Made by a program: the position numbers and the translations under genes. From Actinomycetota bacterium (GTDB lineage Bacteria; Actinomycetota; Geothermincolia; Geothermincolales; RBG-13-55-18), in NCBI GenBank assembly GCA_014360655.1, contig JACIXC010000011.1, forward strand, positions 41,637-105,636: a stretch of 64,000 bases of DNA, given 5' to 3'. The notes beneath the pieces were generated by a model that was not told the origin of the DNA, ran no database searches, and worked only from the letters and a program-made list of their open reading frames with translations. Positions 45,007 to 54,627 of the stretch are shown here, in pieces (position 1 is the stretch's first letter; every line of letters begins with the position of its first letter).

Positions 45007-46260
45007 ATGAACCCCAGGAGTGACGGGAAAAACGATAACGGCTGCGAGACGCGCGCCACGCCGGATGCGCATTGCGGGCCATTCAGGATAGCCCTCTTCC
45101 CTTTCGCCACCAATGCCGTGGGAAGGGTGCCGGCGGCGGTCGAGAACATGATCGCCCTTTACCTTCTCAACGGGCTGAGCAGGGTAGCCGGGCTGGAGGT
45201 CGTTGACCTGGCCCCTTCTCCCCGCGGTGGAGAGGTGTTGTCGCTGGCGGGGACGCTTTCGCCCGACGAGGTCAGGGAAGCCGCCGCTCGGGCCGGCGCG
45301 GAGGCGGCCGTCTGGGGGGAGCTGGCATTCAAGCCGGAGAACCGTCCCGTCGTCGAGGCGGTGGAGGTCAACCTGCTTTTCGCGCGCACCGACGCCGAGG
45401 ATCCGCCGCGGCGCTTCTCCTCCCTCTTCCGGGGCCTGCGCGGTGACGTGAGGTCGGGCCACCTAAGCGTCGACGTCCCGGCCCTCGAGGACCTGGCGGA
45501 GGAGTCGGTCCTCGCCGTCTCGGAGATGCTGGGGATGGAGCGCGGCGCATTGCGGCCGGAGCGCATCGGCGAGGGCATGACCCACAACCATCGCGCGCTC
45601 CTCTACTTCGTTTACGCCCTGCGCATGGTGGGTGAGAGAGATTGGAAGATCGGGTTCTATCGCAAGGCGATAGCCGCCGATCCCCACTTCGCCCTCGCGT
45701 ATATCAACCTGGCGCAGTTGTTGTTGGGGGAGGGGCGCAACGGGGAGGCCATGCGCGTGCTCCTGCAGGCGCAGTCCCGCCTCAAGGGGAGCGAGGCGGA
45801 GCCGGATATACTGAACCTGCTCGGCGTCACCACCCTGCACATGGGGATGTGGGAGGAGGCGGTAAAGGTGTGGGAGCGCGCCCTCTCCCTGTGCCCCGCC
45901 CACCGGGAAGCCCTCTGCAACCTGGCGGCGGCGTACGCGACGCGCGGCCGGAACGAAGAGGCGGAGAAGCTTTACCGCCGGGCGCTCAAAAGCGGCGAGG
46001 AATACCCCCTGGCCTGCATCTCCCTCGGGAGGTTGCTGGCCAGGGAGGGCAGGTACGAGGAAGCCCGCGGCCTGATCGACCTTTACATAAGGCTGCAGCC
46101 CGGGGATCCGTGGGCCTACTATATCCTGGGGGCCTGCCTGGCGAGCCTGGGAAGCGACGAGGAAGCGCGCTTCGCGCTGGCCAAGGCCGCCCAGCTGGAT
46201 CCCGACGGGGAGGCAGGGTTCCTGGCCCGGCGTGAGCTTGAGCGACTGAAAGAAGGGTAG
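45007..46260 (+). CDS. TPR protein with N-terminal beta-alpha domain
   Basis: The first ~180 residues (FRIALFPFATNAVGR, IALYLLNGLSRVAGLEVVD, AGAEAAVWGELAF) resemble the CsgG/FlgO/TolB-N-like domain of regulators, with an 'IAVLPF' opening and a 'DAVLWG' strand. From about residue 190 to the end are five or six tetratricopeptide repeats (YINLAQLLLGEGRNGEAMRVLLQA, EEAEKLYRRALK). No signal peptide is visible. Function is unknown; protein-protein scaffolding is likely. Confidence 0.75.
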   Translation: MNPRSDGKNDNGCETRATPDAHCGPFRIALFPFATNAVGRVPAAVENMIALYLLNGLSRVAGLEVVDLAPSPRGGEVLSLAGTLSPDEVREAAARAGAEAAVWGELAFKPENRPVVEAVEVNLLFARTDAEDPPRRFSSLFRGLRGDVRSGHLSVDVPALEDLAEESVLAVSEMLGMERGALRPERIGEGMTHNHRALLYFVYALRMVGERDWKIGFYRKAIAADPHFALAYINLAQLLLGEGRNGEAMRVLLQAQSRLKGSEAEPDILNLLGVTTLHMGMWEEAVKVWERALSLCPAHREALCNLAAAYATRGRNEEAEKLYRRALKSGEEYPLACISLGRLLAREGRYEEARGLIDLYIRLQPGDPWAYYILGACLASLGSDEEARFALAKAAQLDPDGEAGFLARRELERLKEG

Positions 46261-46415
46261 GGAAGGGAACGGTCGCATACCCCCCCTCCCGGAACCGCAG
46301 GGCACCGGCTGAAGGGTGATCGACAAGAACGTGGTCCTGGCGGAAGACTATCGGGTTTGCGAACTCCTTGCCTCAGCGCCCGGCGACCGATGAACGAGGA
46401 GTAAGCCCCTCGGCC

Positions 46416-47207
46416 TCAACCGCCCTTGAACTGGGGCTTCCTGTTCTCCAGGAGCGCCTGCACGGCCTCCCGGTGGTCCGCGGAAACCAGGCACAGGGTC
46501 TGGGCGATGGCTTCGAACTCCAGCGCGGTCTCCGGATCGGAATCCCAGCAGCGGTTGATGACCTGTTTGGCCAGGGCGATGCCCAGGACGGGCCCCGCGG
46601 CGAGCTCCGCGGCCAGCTTCATGGCCTCATCCATCACCTGCTCGCGCGGGCAGACGTGCTCCACCATGCCCAGGCGATGAGCTTCCGCGGCGTCTATGGT
46701 CTTGCCCGTGAAGATGATCTCCTTGGCGTGACCCAACCCGACCAGGCGGGCCAGTCGCTTGCAGGCGCCCAGGTCGGGTATGATACCGAACTTGATCTCC
46801 ATGAGGTTGAACCTGGCGTCGTCGGAAGCCACGCGGATATCGCAGGCCAGGACCAGCTCCAGGGCTCCCCCGAAGGCCAGTCCGTTCACGGCGGCGATGA
46901 CCGGCTTGTCCATCATCTCGTAGGCCAGGTAGGTCCCCTGCACGTCCTTGAGAAAGGTGTGTATCTGCAGGGCGGTCAACTGGCCCAGTCCCGCGAAGCT
47001 GCCCAGGTCCAGTCCGCTGGAGAAGGACTTGCCGGCGCCGGTGATCACAACCGCCCTCACCTCGGCATCGTGCTGCAGCTCGTTGGCGGCGGCGGCGAGC
47101 TCAAGGAACATGGTGGAGTTCATGGCGTTGTGGACCTCGGGACGGTTCAGGGTCAGGATCGCCACTCCCTCCCTTTTCTCTACGCACAACGTCTCGTACG
47201 ATGGCAT
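46416..47207 (-). CDS. Enoyl-CoA hydratase/isomerase family protein
   Basis: The crotonase fold is clear in 263 residues. ITGAGKSFSSGLDLG gives the CoA-binding loop, and NGLAFGGALELVLACD the oxyanion hole with Glu117. MEIKFGIIPDLGACKRL carries Glu137. Both hydratase Glu residues are therefore present, although GIIPDLGACKRL differs from the usual PGxGGTQRL. It may hydrate enoyl-CoA in fatty-acid or amino-acid breakdown. The ATG at 47207 follows GGAGGGAGAAG on the minus strand. Confidence 0.9.
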   Translation of the reverse strand: MPSYETLCVEKREGVAILTLNRPEVHNAMNSTMFLELAAAANELQHDAEVRAVVITGAGKSFSSGLDLGSFAGLGQLTALQIHTFLKDVQGTYLAYEMMDKPVIAAVNGLAFGGALELVLACDIRVASDDARFNLMEIKFGIIPDLGACKRLARLVGLGHAKEIIFTGKTIDAAEAHRLGMVEHVCPREQVMDEAMKLAAELAAGPVLGIALAKQVINRCWDSDPETALEFEAIAQTLCLVSADHREAVQALLENRKPQFKGG

Positions 47208-47460
47208 CTTCTCCCTCCTCCCGCGCATTGCCGGATATCGTATAAGGCGATTCTACAGAGATTTTGCGCCATCCACCATACTTCACCGCGAGGGCGCGGC
47301 GCGTCCTGCGGAGCCGCGCGCATAAGCCTCACCGCCGGCGGACGCTCTCTGTGCCGTGGCGCGAGCGCACGGCTTCTCGAGCCCGCCTTGCTGCCGCTGA
47401 TCGAGGTCTGGCGAGGGAAGCCGAAAGACCTGCTATAATATCCACCTGGAGGTGAAAGGA

Positions 47461-47724
47461 TTGCCCATTTACGAATACAAGTGCCCGGCATGCGGCCACC
47501 GCTTCGATCTGCTGCAGCCCATGGACGCGGAGAGGGTCGCGGAATGCGAGGAGTGCGGGGCGGAAGCCAAGCGGGTTTTCAGTCCCCGCATCGCCATACG
47601 CTACGAGGGATGGGGCTTCAACGCCACGGACAAGCTGCTGCCGGAGAGCAGCCGCGTGAAGAGGGACTTCAAGCAGCTGAGGGAGAAAGCGGACCAGCTG
47701 GTGGAGGAGGATTTCTCTCCCTGA
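47461..47724 (+). CDS. FmdB-family zinc ribbon protein
   Basis: The protein begins MPIYEYKCPACGHRFDLLQ, the FmdB/CxxC_CXXC_SSSS hallmark, followed by ECEECGA for the second Cys pair. The rest is a short charged tail. The TTG at 47461 is used because it gives the family start and has GGAGGT 8 bp upstream; a GTG at 47452 would add three residues. FmdB proteins are small and of uncertain regulatory role. Confidence 0.88.
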   Translation: MPIYEYKCPACGHRFDLLQPMDAERVAECEECGAEAKRVFSPRIAIRYEGWGFNATDKLLPESSRVKRDFKQLREKADQLVEEDFSP

Positions 47725-47764
47725 TCCATGCCCCGCGGGCAGAAGGCGTTTCGAACAGCCATCC

Positions 47765-49480
47765 TCAGATCCAGCCCGCCATGATGCGCAGCAGGTTGAG
47801 GCGCTTGAAGCGGCTCCCCATGAGAGGCCACGTCAACTCCTCCTTGGGCATGTAGAGCTGGCGCTGCAGCTTGAGGGCCTCTTCGCGCACCTTCGCCAGC
47901 TCGCCGAGCTGCAGCATGGGATCGGGCAAGGCCAGGATGTCGTCGACCAGCTTGAGAAGGGACACGGTGTCCCGCAGCCGCCGGTCGTTCAGCGAAGCGC
48001 GCTGCGCAGAGATGATCCCGTTCTTGCCCTTGATGGCGTTGAGCGCGATCAGCGCCTCGTAGGTGACGTCGACGATGTCCTGGCGGCTCAGCAAATCCGT
48101 TTCGTATCCCAGCATGTCCCGCCAGTGCGGCGATAGGGACGCCCGCGCGTAATCGTCGATGCTCCTATGGATGATGCGCAGGCCATAGCGCTGCGCTTCC
48201 CGATGCAGGGTGCAGCCGGGGTCGATGAAAGGGGCCACGGGGCCTATGGATGGGTTGAGGCGGGGCCCGAACTGGCGCAACAGGTACGCGCAGTACTCCA
48301 CCGTCTCCATGACGGAATCCCTGCTCTGTCCGGGAAGGCCGATCATGAAGAATAGGTCGCACTTGCCGCACCCCGACTCGATCACCCAGGCGATGTTGCG
48401 CTCCAGCTCCTCGTTCCCGTATGGCTTGCCAATGGCCTCGCGCAGGGTTTCGTCGTGGGTGGCGGGCGAGATCTGGAAGTTGAAGTTGTCGAAGCTCGAG
48501 GCCACGCGGTCGAAGTATTCACGCGGTGCGGGGGCGAAGAGCTCGAAGACGAGCTGGTTCCTGGGGTTCAACTGGCTGAGCAGCTCTATGGTCTCCATGG
48601 CGTATTCCCGCCCTCCCTGCAGGAGGTCGCCCACGAGAAAGATGGGGGCGGTGGTGAACTTGCAGATGAAGCCCACGTCGGAGGCCACTTTTTCCGGGGG
48701 TCGGAAGGCGACCTGCCCGCGTCCGCAGAGGCGGGCATGCGCGCTCTCGGAACCGCCGCAGAAAACGCAATCGTACGAACATCCCCTGCAGGTCAACACC
48801 ATGGTCATGGGATATCGCCACCAGTTCCAGAAGAAGCCGAGGCTCTTCCGGTCACGGTACTTTAGGGCGGAGCGTATCATGTAACGGTAGCCGTCACCGA
48901 GGTATTCGAGATTCGCCGGTACGTAGGTGAGAGGGTTTTCCACCACCTCGCCGCGGCTGTCCCTGTAGGTGAGGTTGGGTATGTCGTCGAGGGAGCCGCC
49001 GTGCATGAGCGACTCCATGAGCCTGCGCAGCGGCTCCTCCGCGGAATCACCCCTGATGACGAAGTCTACCTGCGGGTACTGCATGAGCTCGTGATGGTAA
49101 AAGGAGGCCGTGTACCCACCCAGGATGACGGGTATGTCGGGGTGCGCCTCCTTCAGCAAGCGCGAGACCTCGATGACCCCCTGGGCGTGCGTCAGCCAGT
49201 GAAAGTCGACGCCGAAAGCCCGCGGTCGCAGGCGGGACAGGAAACGGGGCACGTCGAAGCCGTCGTCCTCGAGCATGCGCTGGGCGAGGTTGACGATCCT
49301 GGTGTTTATGCCGTTGCGCTCCAGGTATTCACCCAGGAAGGCGAAACCGATGGGGTAATTCTCGAACGCGGTGGTGGAGGGCGACAGGTCGCTCAAGGGA
49401 CTGGGCACGGTGGTGATGGTGCGGAAGTCGTAGACGCTGGGCGGATGCAGGAGCACCAGGTCCGGTTGCGCGAAGACCAT
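47765..49480 (-). CDS. B12-binding/radical SAM protein
   Basis: The 571-residue protein opens with a cobalamin-binding-like Rossmann domain (PDLVLLHPPSVYDF, GFAFLGEYLERNGI, PVILGGYTASFYHHEL). The radical SAM cluster CSYDCVFC follows near residue 235, with Elp3/MiaB-like TIM-barrel features (FFMIGLPGQSRDSVMETVEY). The B12 His signature DxHxxG is not obvious, so cobalamin binding may be vestigial. Substrate is unknown. It stands alone on the minus strand. Confidence 0.85.
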   Translation of the reverse strand: MVFAQPDLVLLHPPSVYDFRTITTVPSPLSDLSPSTTAFENYPIGFAFLGEYLERNGINTRIVNLAQRMLEDDGFDVPRFLSRLRPRAFGVDFHWLTHAQGVIEVSRLLKEAHPDIPVILGGYTASFYHHELMQYPQVDFVIRGDSAEEPLRRLMESLMHGGSLDDIPNLTYRDSRGEVVENPLTYVPANLEYLGDGYRYMIRSALKYRDRKSLGFFWNWWRYPMTMVLTCRGCSYDCVFCGGSESAHARLCGRGQVAFRPPEKVASDVGFICKFTTAPIFLVGDLLQGGREYAMETIELLSQLNPRNQLVFELFAPAPREYFDRVASSFDNFNFQISPATHDETLREAIGKPYGNEELERNIAWVIESGCGKCDLFFMIGLPGQSRDSVMETVEYCAYLLRQFGPRLNPSIGPVAPFIDPGCTLHREAQRYGLRIIHRSIDDYARASLSPHWRDMLGYETDLLSRQDIVDVTYEALIALNAIKGKNGIISAQRASLNDRRLRDTVSLLKLVDDILALPDPMLQLGELAKVREEALKLQRQLYMPKEELTWPLMGSRFKRLNLLRIMAGWI

Positions 49481-49706
49481 CGTCCCACCTCGGAGGAAAT
49501 GACCGCCGTCCCTCGCCTCTTATCCATCTTCCCGTTGTGTCACGGGTCTGGTCACTGGACGTAAACAACAATATAGAGGCAAAACCAGGCGCGGGCAACC
49601 CGAACGCTTGCGCACGCACGGGCACGAGCCTCGGTGATGACGGCCGTCGGCGACGGGTGATCTTGCCGGCCTTGTCGGCGCGAGCCCGGTCCAGGCCCGT
49701 TAACGT

Positions 49707-50153
49707 TCAGGCCTGCAACCTCTGCAGGAAGTCCTGCCGCTCGCGTGTCAGTTCCACCACGCGCGTGGAGACCTCCTCGCTGATGTCGTCCAGGGCTATG
49801 CAGAAGGCCACCTGCCCCCGGCGCAGGGTGTCGAGGAGCCTCTCGGGACCGTCGCAGATCTCGAAGATGGTGGAGCCGTCGGTGACCAGCTTGCACTCGG
49901 AGAGAGGGCGGGAGTAATCCGTGCTCTCGCGCAGGTATGCAAGGGTCTTGCGGATCTTCTGGAGGCTGATGCCCCTCGCGAGCATGCGGGCCACGGTCCT
50001 CAGCTCGACGAGGTTGCGGAAGTCGTACCCCTCGCCGCCGCGCTCGTCCCCGCTCGCGCGGAAGGGCTGTATGATGCCGGTCCGGCTCCAGTAGCGGACC
50101 TGCCGCACCGTGCAACCGCAGATACATGCCGCCTGTTCGGCGTTGAAGATCAT
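49707..50153 (-). CDS. MerR-family transcriptional regulator
   Basis: The N-terminal winged helix is visible in NAEQAACICGCTVRQVRYWSRTGIIQPFRASG, with the RYWSR-G-I-P signature of MerR. FRNLVELRTVARMLARGISLQKIRKTLAYLR extends it. The C-terminal ~70 residues are a short helical effector or dimer domain. The product is ~148 residues. I start at the ATG at 50153 because GGGGAG is well placed; an upstream TTG at 50210 would add 19 residues. It is divergent from the DUF1015 gene. Confidence 0.85.
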   Translation of the reverse strand: MIFNAEQAACICGCTVRQVRYWSRTGIIQPFRASGDERGGEGYDFRNLVELRTVARMLARGISLQKIRKTLAYLRESTDYSRPLSECKLVTDGSTIFEICDGPERLLDTLRRGQVAFCIALDDISEEVSTRVVELTRERQDFLQRLQA

Positions 50154-50553
50154 CTCGAGCTCCCCGGCATCGGTTGGACTGACTTGTGCCTTGCGGGATG
50201 GAAACTGCAAAGATCGGCAAACATATTTTTATTACAACGCACCCGCGGGTTCAATAGGAAAGAGGAAAAACGGCGCAACTTTTTTCAATTCACCGCACCC
50301 CTTCCCGGCTGAGGACCGGTAACGTGGCTCAACGTGTCTTCCGCGGGAAGGTGTCGGCGCTGTTGCCGGCGAAATGTTGTTGAAAAGGCCACGGCGCGGG
50401 AGGGCGGCATCCGGCCGCATAACCGTCCGAAGAGGTAACGGAACGGGGTGAGAAAACTTGCATCGCGTATACAAGGATGGGCGCTTTGGTTATAATGTTG
50501 CAGATAAAGCCGGGTCAGCGACGCAGAATATGGTAAATTGTGGGAGTGAAGGC
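50154..50553. promoter_or_regulatory. Divergent promoter region between merR-like and DUF1015 genes
   Basis: No gene is supported over this 400-bp stretch. TATAAT at 50491-50496 is a likely -10 box for the DUF1015 gene; no strong -35 is seen. Short A- and T-runs near 50270 lie close to the merR-like side. Confidence 0.45.
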
Positions 50554-51852
50554 TTGGCCATACTGAGGCCCTTCAGGGGCTTGTTCTACAACAGGGAAGT
50601 GGTGGGCGATATCTCGCGGGTCATCGCACCTCCCTACGACATCATCGACGAGGCGAAGAAACAAAAGCTGCAGGAACGCTCGCCTTACAACATCGTCCGC
50701 CTCATACTTCCCCGGGACGAGGAGGAGAAGGCGTTCTGGAACACCTCGGCGGCCGTCTACCGCGCCTGGAAAAGGGGCGAGGTGCTGTTGCGCGACGAGG
50801 CGCCCTGCCTTTACCTGCATTGCCAGACCTTCGCCTCGCCCCAGGGAAGGATCACCCGCACGGGCATCATCGGCGCCCTCAGGTGCATGGAGCTGGGGCC
50901 CCGCGGGGTACTCCCGCACGAGATGACCTTTCCCCGCACGCGCTCGCAGAGACTTTACCTGTTGAGGTCATGCCGCGCCAATTTCAGCCAGGTCTTCATG
51001 GTCTTCCGCGACGGCGAGGAGGATGTCCGGCAGGCGCTCGACGACGTCACCACCCGCCCCCCCTTCGTCGAGTTCGTCGACGACGAGGGAGTGGAACACC
51101 GGATGTGGCGGGTGGAGGATACCGGGGAGATAGTGAGGATAGCGGGAGCGTTGCGGGCCGGGAACCTCATCATAGCGGACGGGCATCACCGCTATGAGAC
51201 CGCGCTGGCGTTCAGCAAGGAGGATCCCACGATCAGGGATCCCGGCCACCCCTGCAAGTTCGTCTCGGCGACCCTGGTGCGCTCGCAAGACCCCGGCCTG
51301 GTGATCCTTCCCGTGCACCGCGTCCTGAAGAAGCTCCACCTTCCCCTGGAGGAGACATACCGCAGGCTGGAAAGGTACTTCGAGCTCCAGGTCGTGCAGG
51401 GGAACGCGGCCGAAAGGCGGGGATCGCTCGCGGCGGACCTGCAGCGGGAGGGAAGGGCGCGCTTTATCATGGTCACCGGCAGGGAGATCATGCGCCTTGT
51501 GCTGCGCAGGGGGGTGGTTCCCGCACGGGAGATAGAGGGCAAGGAGAGCCGGAGGTGGAAGGAGCTCGACATATCCATCCTCCACGCGCTCGTCCTCAAG
51601 GAGGTCATGGGGTTGCAGCCGGAGAGGCTGGCGGAGAACGGCGAGCTCTCCTTCACCCCCTGGGAAAGCGAGGCCCTCGACCAGGTGTCCTCGGCCAAGG
51701 CCTCCGTCGCGTTCCTGGTGCGCCCCACGCGCATGGAGGACATCTGGGAGATCGCCTCGGCGGGAGAGAGGATGCCCCACAAGAGCTCCTATTTCTATCC
51801 CAAGCTCCCCTCCGGCCTCGTGATATACGACCACGAGTCGGCGTTTTCCTGA
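50554..51852 (+). CDS. DUF1015 family protein (SerK-like)
   Basis: The 432-residue protein matches DUF1015. Visible motifs are LRPFRGLFYN, VIAPPYDIID, SPYNIVRLILP, then IIADGHHRYETAL and the C-terminal FLVRPTRMEDIWEIASAGERMPHKSSYFYPKLPSGLVI, which is diagnostic. Archaeal relatives include an ADP-dependent serine kinase (SerK), so a kinase role is possible. I start at TTG 50554, with GGGAGTGA upstream. An open frame to 50458 would place the -10 box inside the gene. Confidence 0.88.
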   Translation: MAILRPFRGLFYNREVVGDISRVIAPPYDIIDEAKKQKLQERSPYNIVRLILPRDEEEKAFWNTSAAVYRAWKRGEVLLRDEAPCLYLHCQTFASPQGRITRTGIIGALRCMELGPRGVLPHEMTFPRTRSQRLYLLRSCRANFSQVFMVFRDGEEDVRQALDDVTTRPPFVEFVDDEGVEHRMWRVEDTGEIVRIAGALRAGNLIIADGHHRYETALAFSKEDPTIRDPGHPCKFVSATLVRSQDPGLVILPVHRVLKKLHLPLEETYRRLERYFELQVVQGNAAERRGSLAADLQREGRARFIMVTGREIMRLVLRRGVVPAREIEGKESRRWKELDISILHALVLKEVMGLQPERLAENGELSFTPWESEALDQVSSAKASVAFLVRPTRMEDIWEIASAGERMPHKSSYFYPKLPSGLVIYDHESAFS

Positions 51853-52013
51853 TGCGAACCGCCGTTACGGGGGTCGCACCGGGAAGAGGTTCCTGCGCTC
51901 GGAGTGTCGCCGTCCGCGGGAGGTTCGGTTTTCGGGGAGGCGGTCCGTGCAAAGCGACGGCAGATCCGGCGGGGGAGGCTTGCCTTTTTGAAATGATAAT
52001 CTATACTTAACAT

Positions 52014-52994
52014 ATGCCGGCGAAAAAGAAGGTATCCGGGAAGAAGAAAGCGCCAAGCGCGAAACGCGGGGAGCCGGACACGCGGAACCTGATGAAGGTA
52101 TCCCAGGTGGCACGCGCGACCGGCGTATCAACTTCGGCCATCAACTACTACGTGCGCATAGGGCTCCTGCCGCCGCCGATGAAGACCCACCGCAACATGG
52201 CCTATTACGACCCCTCCTACATCCAGATGATCAACTACATAAGGAGACTGCAGCTGCAGAAGCACCTCCCCCTGGAGAAGATCAAGGAGATCATGGCGGC
52301 TAAGATCGAGATCTGGAGGCAGATGGACAGCGAGGCCCCGGCGGAGAAGCCGCAGGGGGCCGCCCGCTCGGGCAGGGCGAAGAAGGCGGAGACCAGGGAG
52401 AAGATCATGGCCGCGGGGATCCGCCTCTTCTCGCGCCAGGGGTATCACAACACCACCGAGAGGGATATCATCGCGGCCGCAAAGGTGTCGGCCGCCGACT
52501 TCTACGAGCTCTATTCCGGGAAAGAGGAGTTGCTCCTCGACCTCGCGGAGGAAGGCGTCAACATCTTCCGGTCCAGGGTGGCCGAGAGGATAGCCTCCGT
52601 GGACGACATGCTGGAGCGTATCAGGATAGCCATCCCCGTGGCCTTCAAGCTCATCGTGGAAAACAGGGAGATCTACAACCTCTACCTCGAGGGGGCGGTG
52701 CTGGGGGAGCCCTCCTTCGAGAAGAAGCTCTCGCAGATGACGGTGACCATCGCCGAGGACCTGAGAAGGACCATCGCCCGGGGGGTGCGGGACGGCACCA
52801 TCCGCGAGGTCAACCCCGAGATCGCCGCCCATGCCATCGTGGGCCAGCTGGTGCGCCTGGCCAATTACTGGATGGAAGCTCCGCTGAAGCGCAACATCGA
52901 CGAGATAACCAGGGAGGCCGTGGACCTGGTCACCCGTTCCCTGTCTCCCGACAGGGTAAGGGGGACCCGTTCCACCGCGGGCCGAAAGGGCTGA
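52014..52994 (+). CDS. MerR-TetR fused transcriptional regulator
   Basis: Residues ~27-95 are a MerR-type winged helix (MKVSQVARATGVSTSAINYYVRIGLLPPP, then YIRRLQLQKHLPLEKIKEIM). After a charged linker, residues ~122-170 are a TetR HTH (TREKIMAAGIRLFSRQGYHNTTERDII, VSAADFYELYSGKEELL). A TetR-like ligand domain follows to about 310. The N-terminus is Lys-rich (PAKKKVSGKKKA). Two DNA-binding domains in one chain is uncommon. The product is 326 residues with no clear partner gene. Its right-hand neighbour, the FAD/Fe-S operon, is a possible target. Confidence 0.9.
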   Translation: MPAKKKVSGKKKAPSAKRGEPDTRNLMKVSQVARATGVSTSAINYYVRIGLLPPPMKTHRNMAYYDPSYIQMINYIRRLQLQKHLPLEKIKEIMAAKIEIWRQMDSEAPAEKPQGAARSGRAKKAETREKIMAAGIRLFSRQGYHNTTERDIIAAAKVSAADFYELYSGKEELLLDLAEEGVNIFRSRVAERIASVDDMLERIRIAIPVAFKLIVENREIYNLYLEGAVLGEPSFEKKLSQMTVTIAEDLRRTIARGVRDGTIREVNPEIAAHAIVGQLVRLANYWMEAPLKRNIDEITREAVDLVTRSLSPDRVRGTRSTAGRKG

Positions 52995-53249
52995 GCAGCG
53001 CTGCCCTCCGCCGACGCGTCGCTTTCGCCGGCGCACCCCGCGCTTTAAATCGGAGAGAATATCCACGGCATCCGCTTCCGCGCGCACTTGAGAAAAGGAC
53101 GGCCGCCTGCTGTATCATCGTGTGCAGAAAGCGCGGGGGGAGGCGGCGCTTTCCGGGGGGGCGGATTCGGGCGGGGGAAAGGCGCGCACCGCAGCAGGAA
53201 GCGGAGCGGGAACGAGTAGGCGAGCGTAAACGGGAAAAGGGAGGTTGCC

Positions 53250-53573
53250 TTGGACCTCAGGGTCAAGCGGCACCCCGTCCTCGGCGACATGGTCGCGGGG
53301 GAGGAGGTGACCATCTTCGTGGACGGCAGGAGGGTCACCGCGCGGGCGGGGGAACCCGTGGCCGCGGCCCTTTACGCCGCGGGCATAAGGACAACGCGCT
53401 TTTCGCGCCGAAGAGGCGAGGCAAGGGGGCCTTTCTGCATGGTCGGCCGCTGCACGGAGTGCGTGATGACCGTGGACGGGGTGGAGAACGTGCGTACCTG
53501 CACGACGCCGGTGCGCGACGGCATGAGGGTGGAGACGCCGGGAGGTCGCAGGCATGGCCCTTCCGGTGCATGA
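53250..53573 (+). CDS. [2Fe-2S] subunit of a sarcosine oxidase/HcnA-type dehydrogenase
   Basis: The 107-residue protein has a 2Fe-2S ferredoxin fold with Cys63, Cys68, Cys71 and Cys84 (FCMVGRCTECVM ... VRTC), as in HcnA and the N-terminal part of SoxA. The TTG start has GGGAGGT upstream. Its stop overlaps the start of the FAD subunit by 20 bp, so the four genes form a tightly coupled operon. It should pass electrons from the substrate-oxidising subunit. Confidence 0.88.
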   Translation: MDLRVKRHPVLGDMVAGEEVTIFVDGRRVTARAGEPVAAALYAAGIRTTRFSRRRGEARGPFCMVGRCTECVMTVDGVENVRTCTTPVRDGMRVETPGGRRHGPSGA

Positions 53574-54627
53574 ACACCCCATGGTGGTCGTGGGAGCCGG
53601 GCCGGCCGGCCTCTGCGCCGCCCTGGAGGCGGCACAGGCGGGCGTGCGGGCGCTGGTGCTGGACGAGAACGAACGCGGCGGCGGGCAGCTCCACAAGCAG
53701 ATCCACCGCTTTTTCGGTTCCCGCCATCACGGTGCGGGAAAGCGCGGCTTCGAGATAGCGCGCGAGCTGATGGAGGACTGCGCGAGGGCCGGGGTGGAGG
53801 TCAGGCTTTCCTCGGCGGTGCTCGGCTGCTTTCGCACGGGAGAGCTGCTGGTGGACGGGCCGCAGGGGGTTTACGTACTGAGGCCGCGGGCCACCGTTAT
53901 CGCGACCGGCGCCTCCGAGAAGAGCTTTCCCTTCCCGGGATGGACGCTGCCGGGCGTGATGGGGGCGGGGGCCGCGCAGACCCTGGTAAACCTGCACGGC
54001 GTGTTGCCGGGAAGAAGGGTCCTCATGGTGGGGGCGGGGAACGTCGGCCTTATCGTGGCCTACCAGTTGCTCCAGGCGGGAGCGGAGGTGGTGGGTGTTG
54101 TTGAGGCGGAGGGGGAGGTCTCCGGTTACGAGGTGCACCTGCAGCGCGTGCGGCGGGAGGGGGTGCCCGTCTACCTGCGCCACCGCCTCCTGGCGGCGGA
54201 GGGCGGCGAGGGAGTCGAGGCGGCGCTGGTGGAATCCCTGGACGACGGGGGCGTGAAGCGCTTTCGCGTTGACGCCCTCTGCCTCGCGGTGGGCCTCGCC
54301 CCACAGGCGGAACTGGCGGCCATGCGCGGGTGTCGCATCTCCTACGCCGGCGAGCTGGGCGGTTTCCTGCCCTGGCATGACCGGGACATGCGCACCAGCG
54401 CGCCGGGGGTTTACGTGGCCGGGGACGCCGCGGGGGTGGAGGAGGCCTCCGTGGCCATGGACGAAGGCAGGCTCGCCGCCGTCTCGGCGGCGGAGGACCT
54501 CGGCGTCCTGGATGCAGCGGAGGCAGCGGCGATAAAGAGCGCCCTGCTCGCGCGACTGGAGGGCTTGCGCGGGGGGCCCTCCGCCCGCAGCAAGAGGGCG
54601 GCGAAGGCCAGGTTATGCTCCGGCTGA
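53554..54627 (+). CDS. FAD/NAD-linked oxidoreductase subunit (HcnB/PDH alpha-like)
   Basis: The 357 residues have an N-terminal FAD-binding VVVGAGPAGLCAALEA, then a second dinucleotide fold VLMVGAGNVGLIVAY. ATVIATGASEKSFPFPGWTLPGVM is characteristic of HcnB/SoxA-like proteins, and the C-terminal APGVYVAGDAAGVEEASVAMDEGR completes FAD binding. Relatives form the alpha subunit of dye-linked L-proline or D-hydroxyproline dehydrogenases. Overlap with both flanking genes supports a fixed complex. Confidence 0.9.
   Translation: MALPVHEHPMVVVGAGPAGLCAALEAAQAGVRALVLDENERGGGQLHKQIHRFFGSRHHGAGKRGFEIARELMEDCARAGVEVRLSSAVLGCFRTGELLVDGPQGVYVLRPRATVIATGASEKSFPFPGWTLPGVMGAGAAQTLVNLHGVLPGRRVLMVGAGNVGLIVAYQLLQAGAEVVGVVEAEGEVSGYEVHLQRVRREGVPVYLRHRLLAAEGGEGVEAALVESLDDGGVKRFRVDALCLAVGLAPQAELAAMRGCRISYAGELGGFLPWHDRDMRTSAPGVYVAGDAAGVEEASVAMDEGRLAAVSAAEDLGVLDAAEAAAIKSALLARLEGLRGGPSARSKRAAKARLCSG

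Noticed and set aside
46368..47438. Long plus-strand frame opposite the enoyl-CoA hydratase
   Set aside because: Low-complexity shadow of a clear minus-strand gene.
50458..50553. Upstream extension of the DUF1015 gene to 50458
   Set aside because: It would contain the TATAAT box and lacks a ribosome site; TTG 50554 gives the family start.
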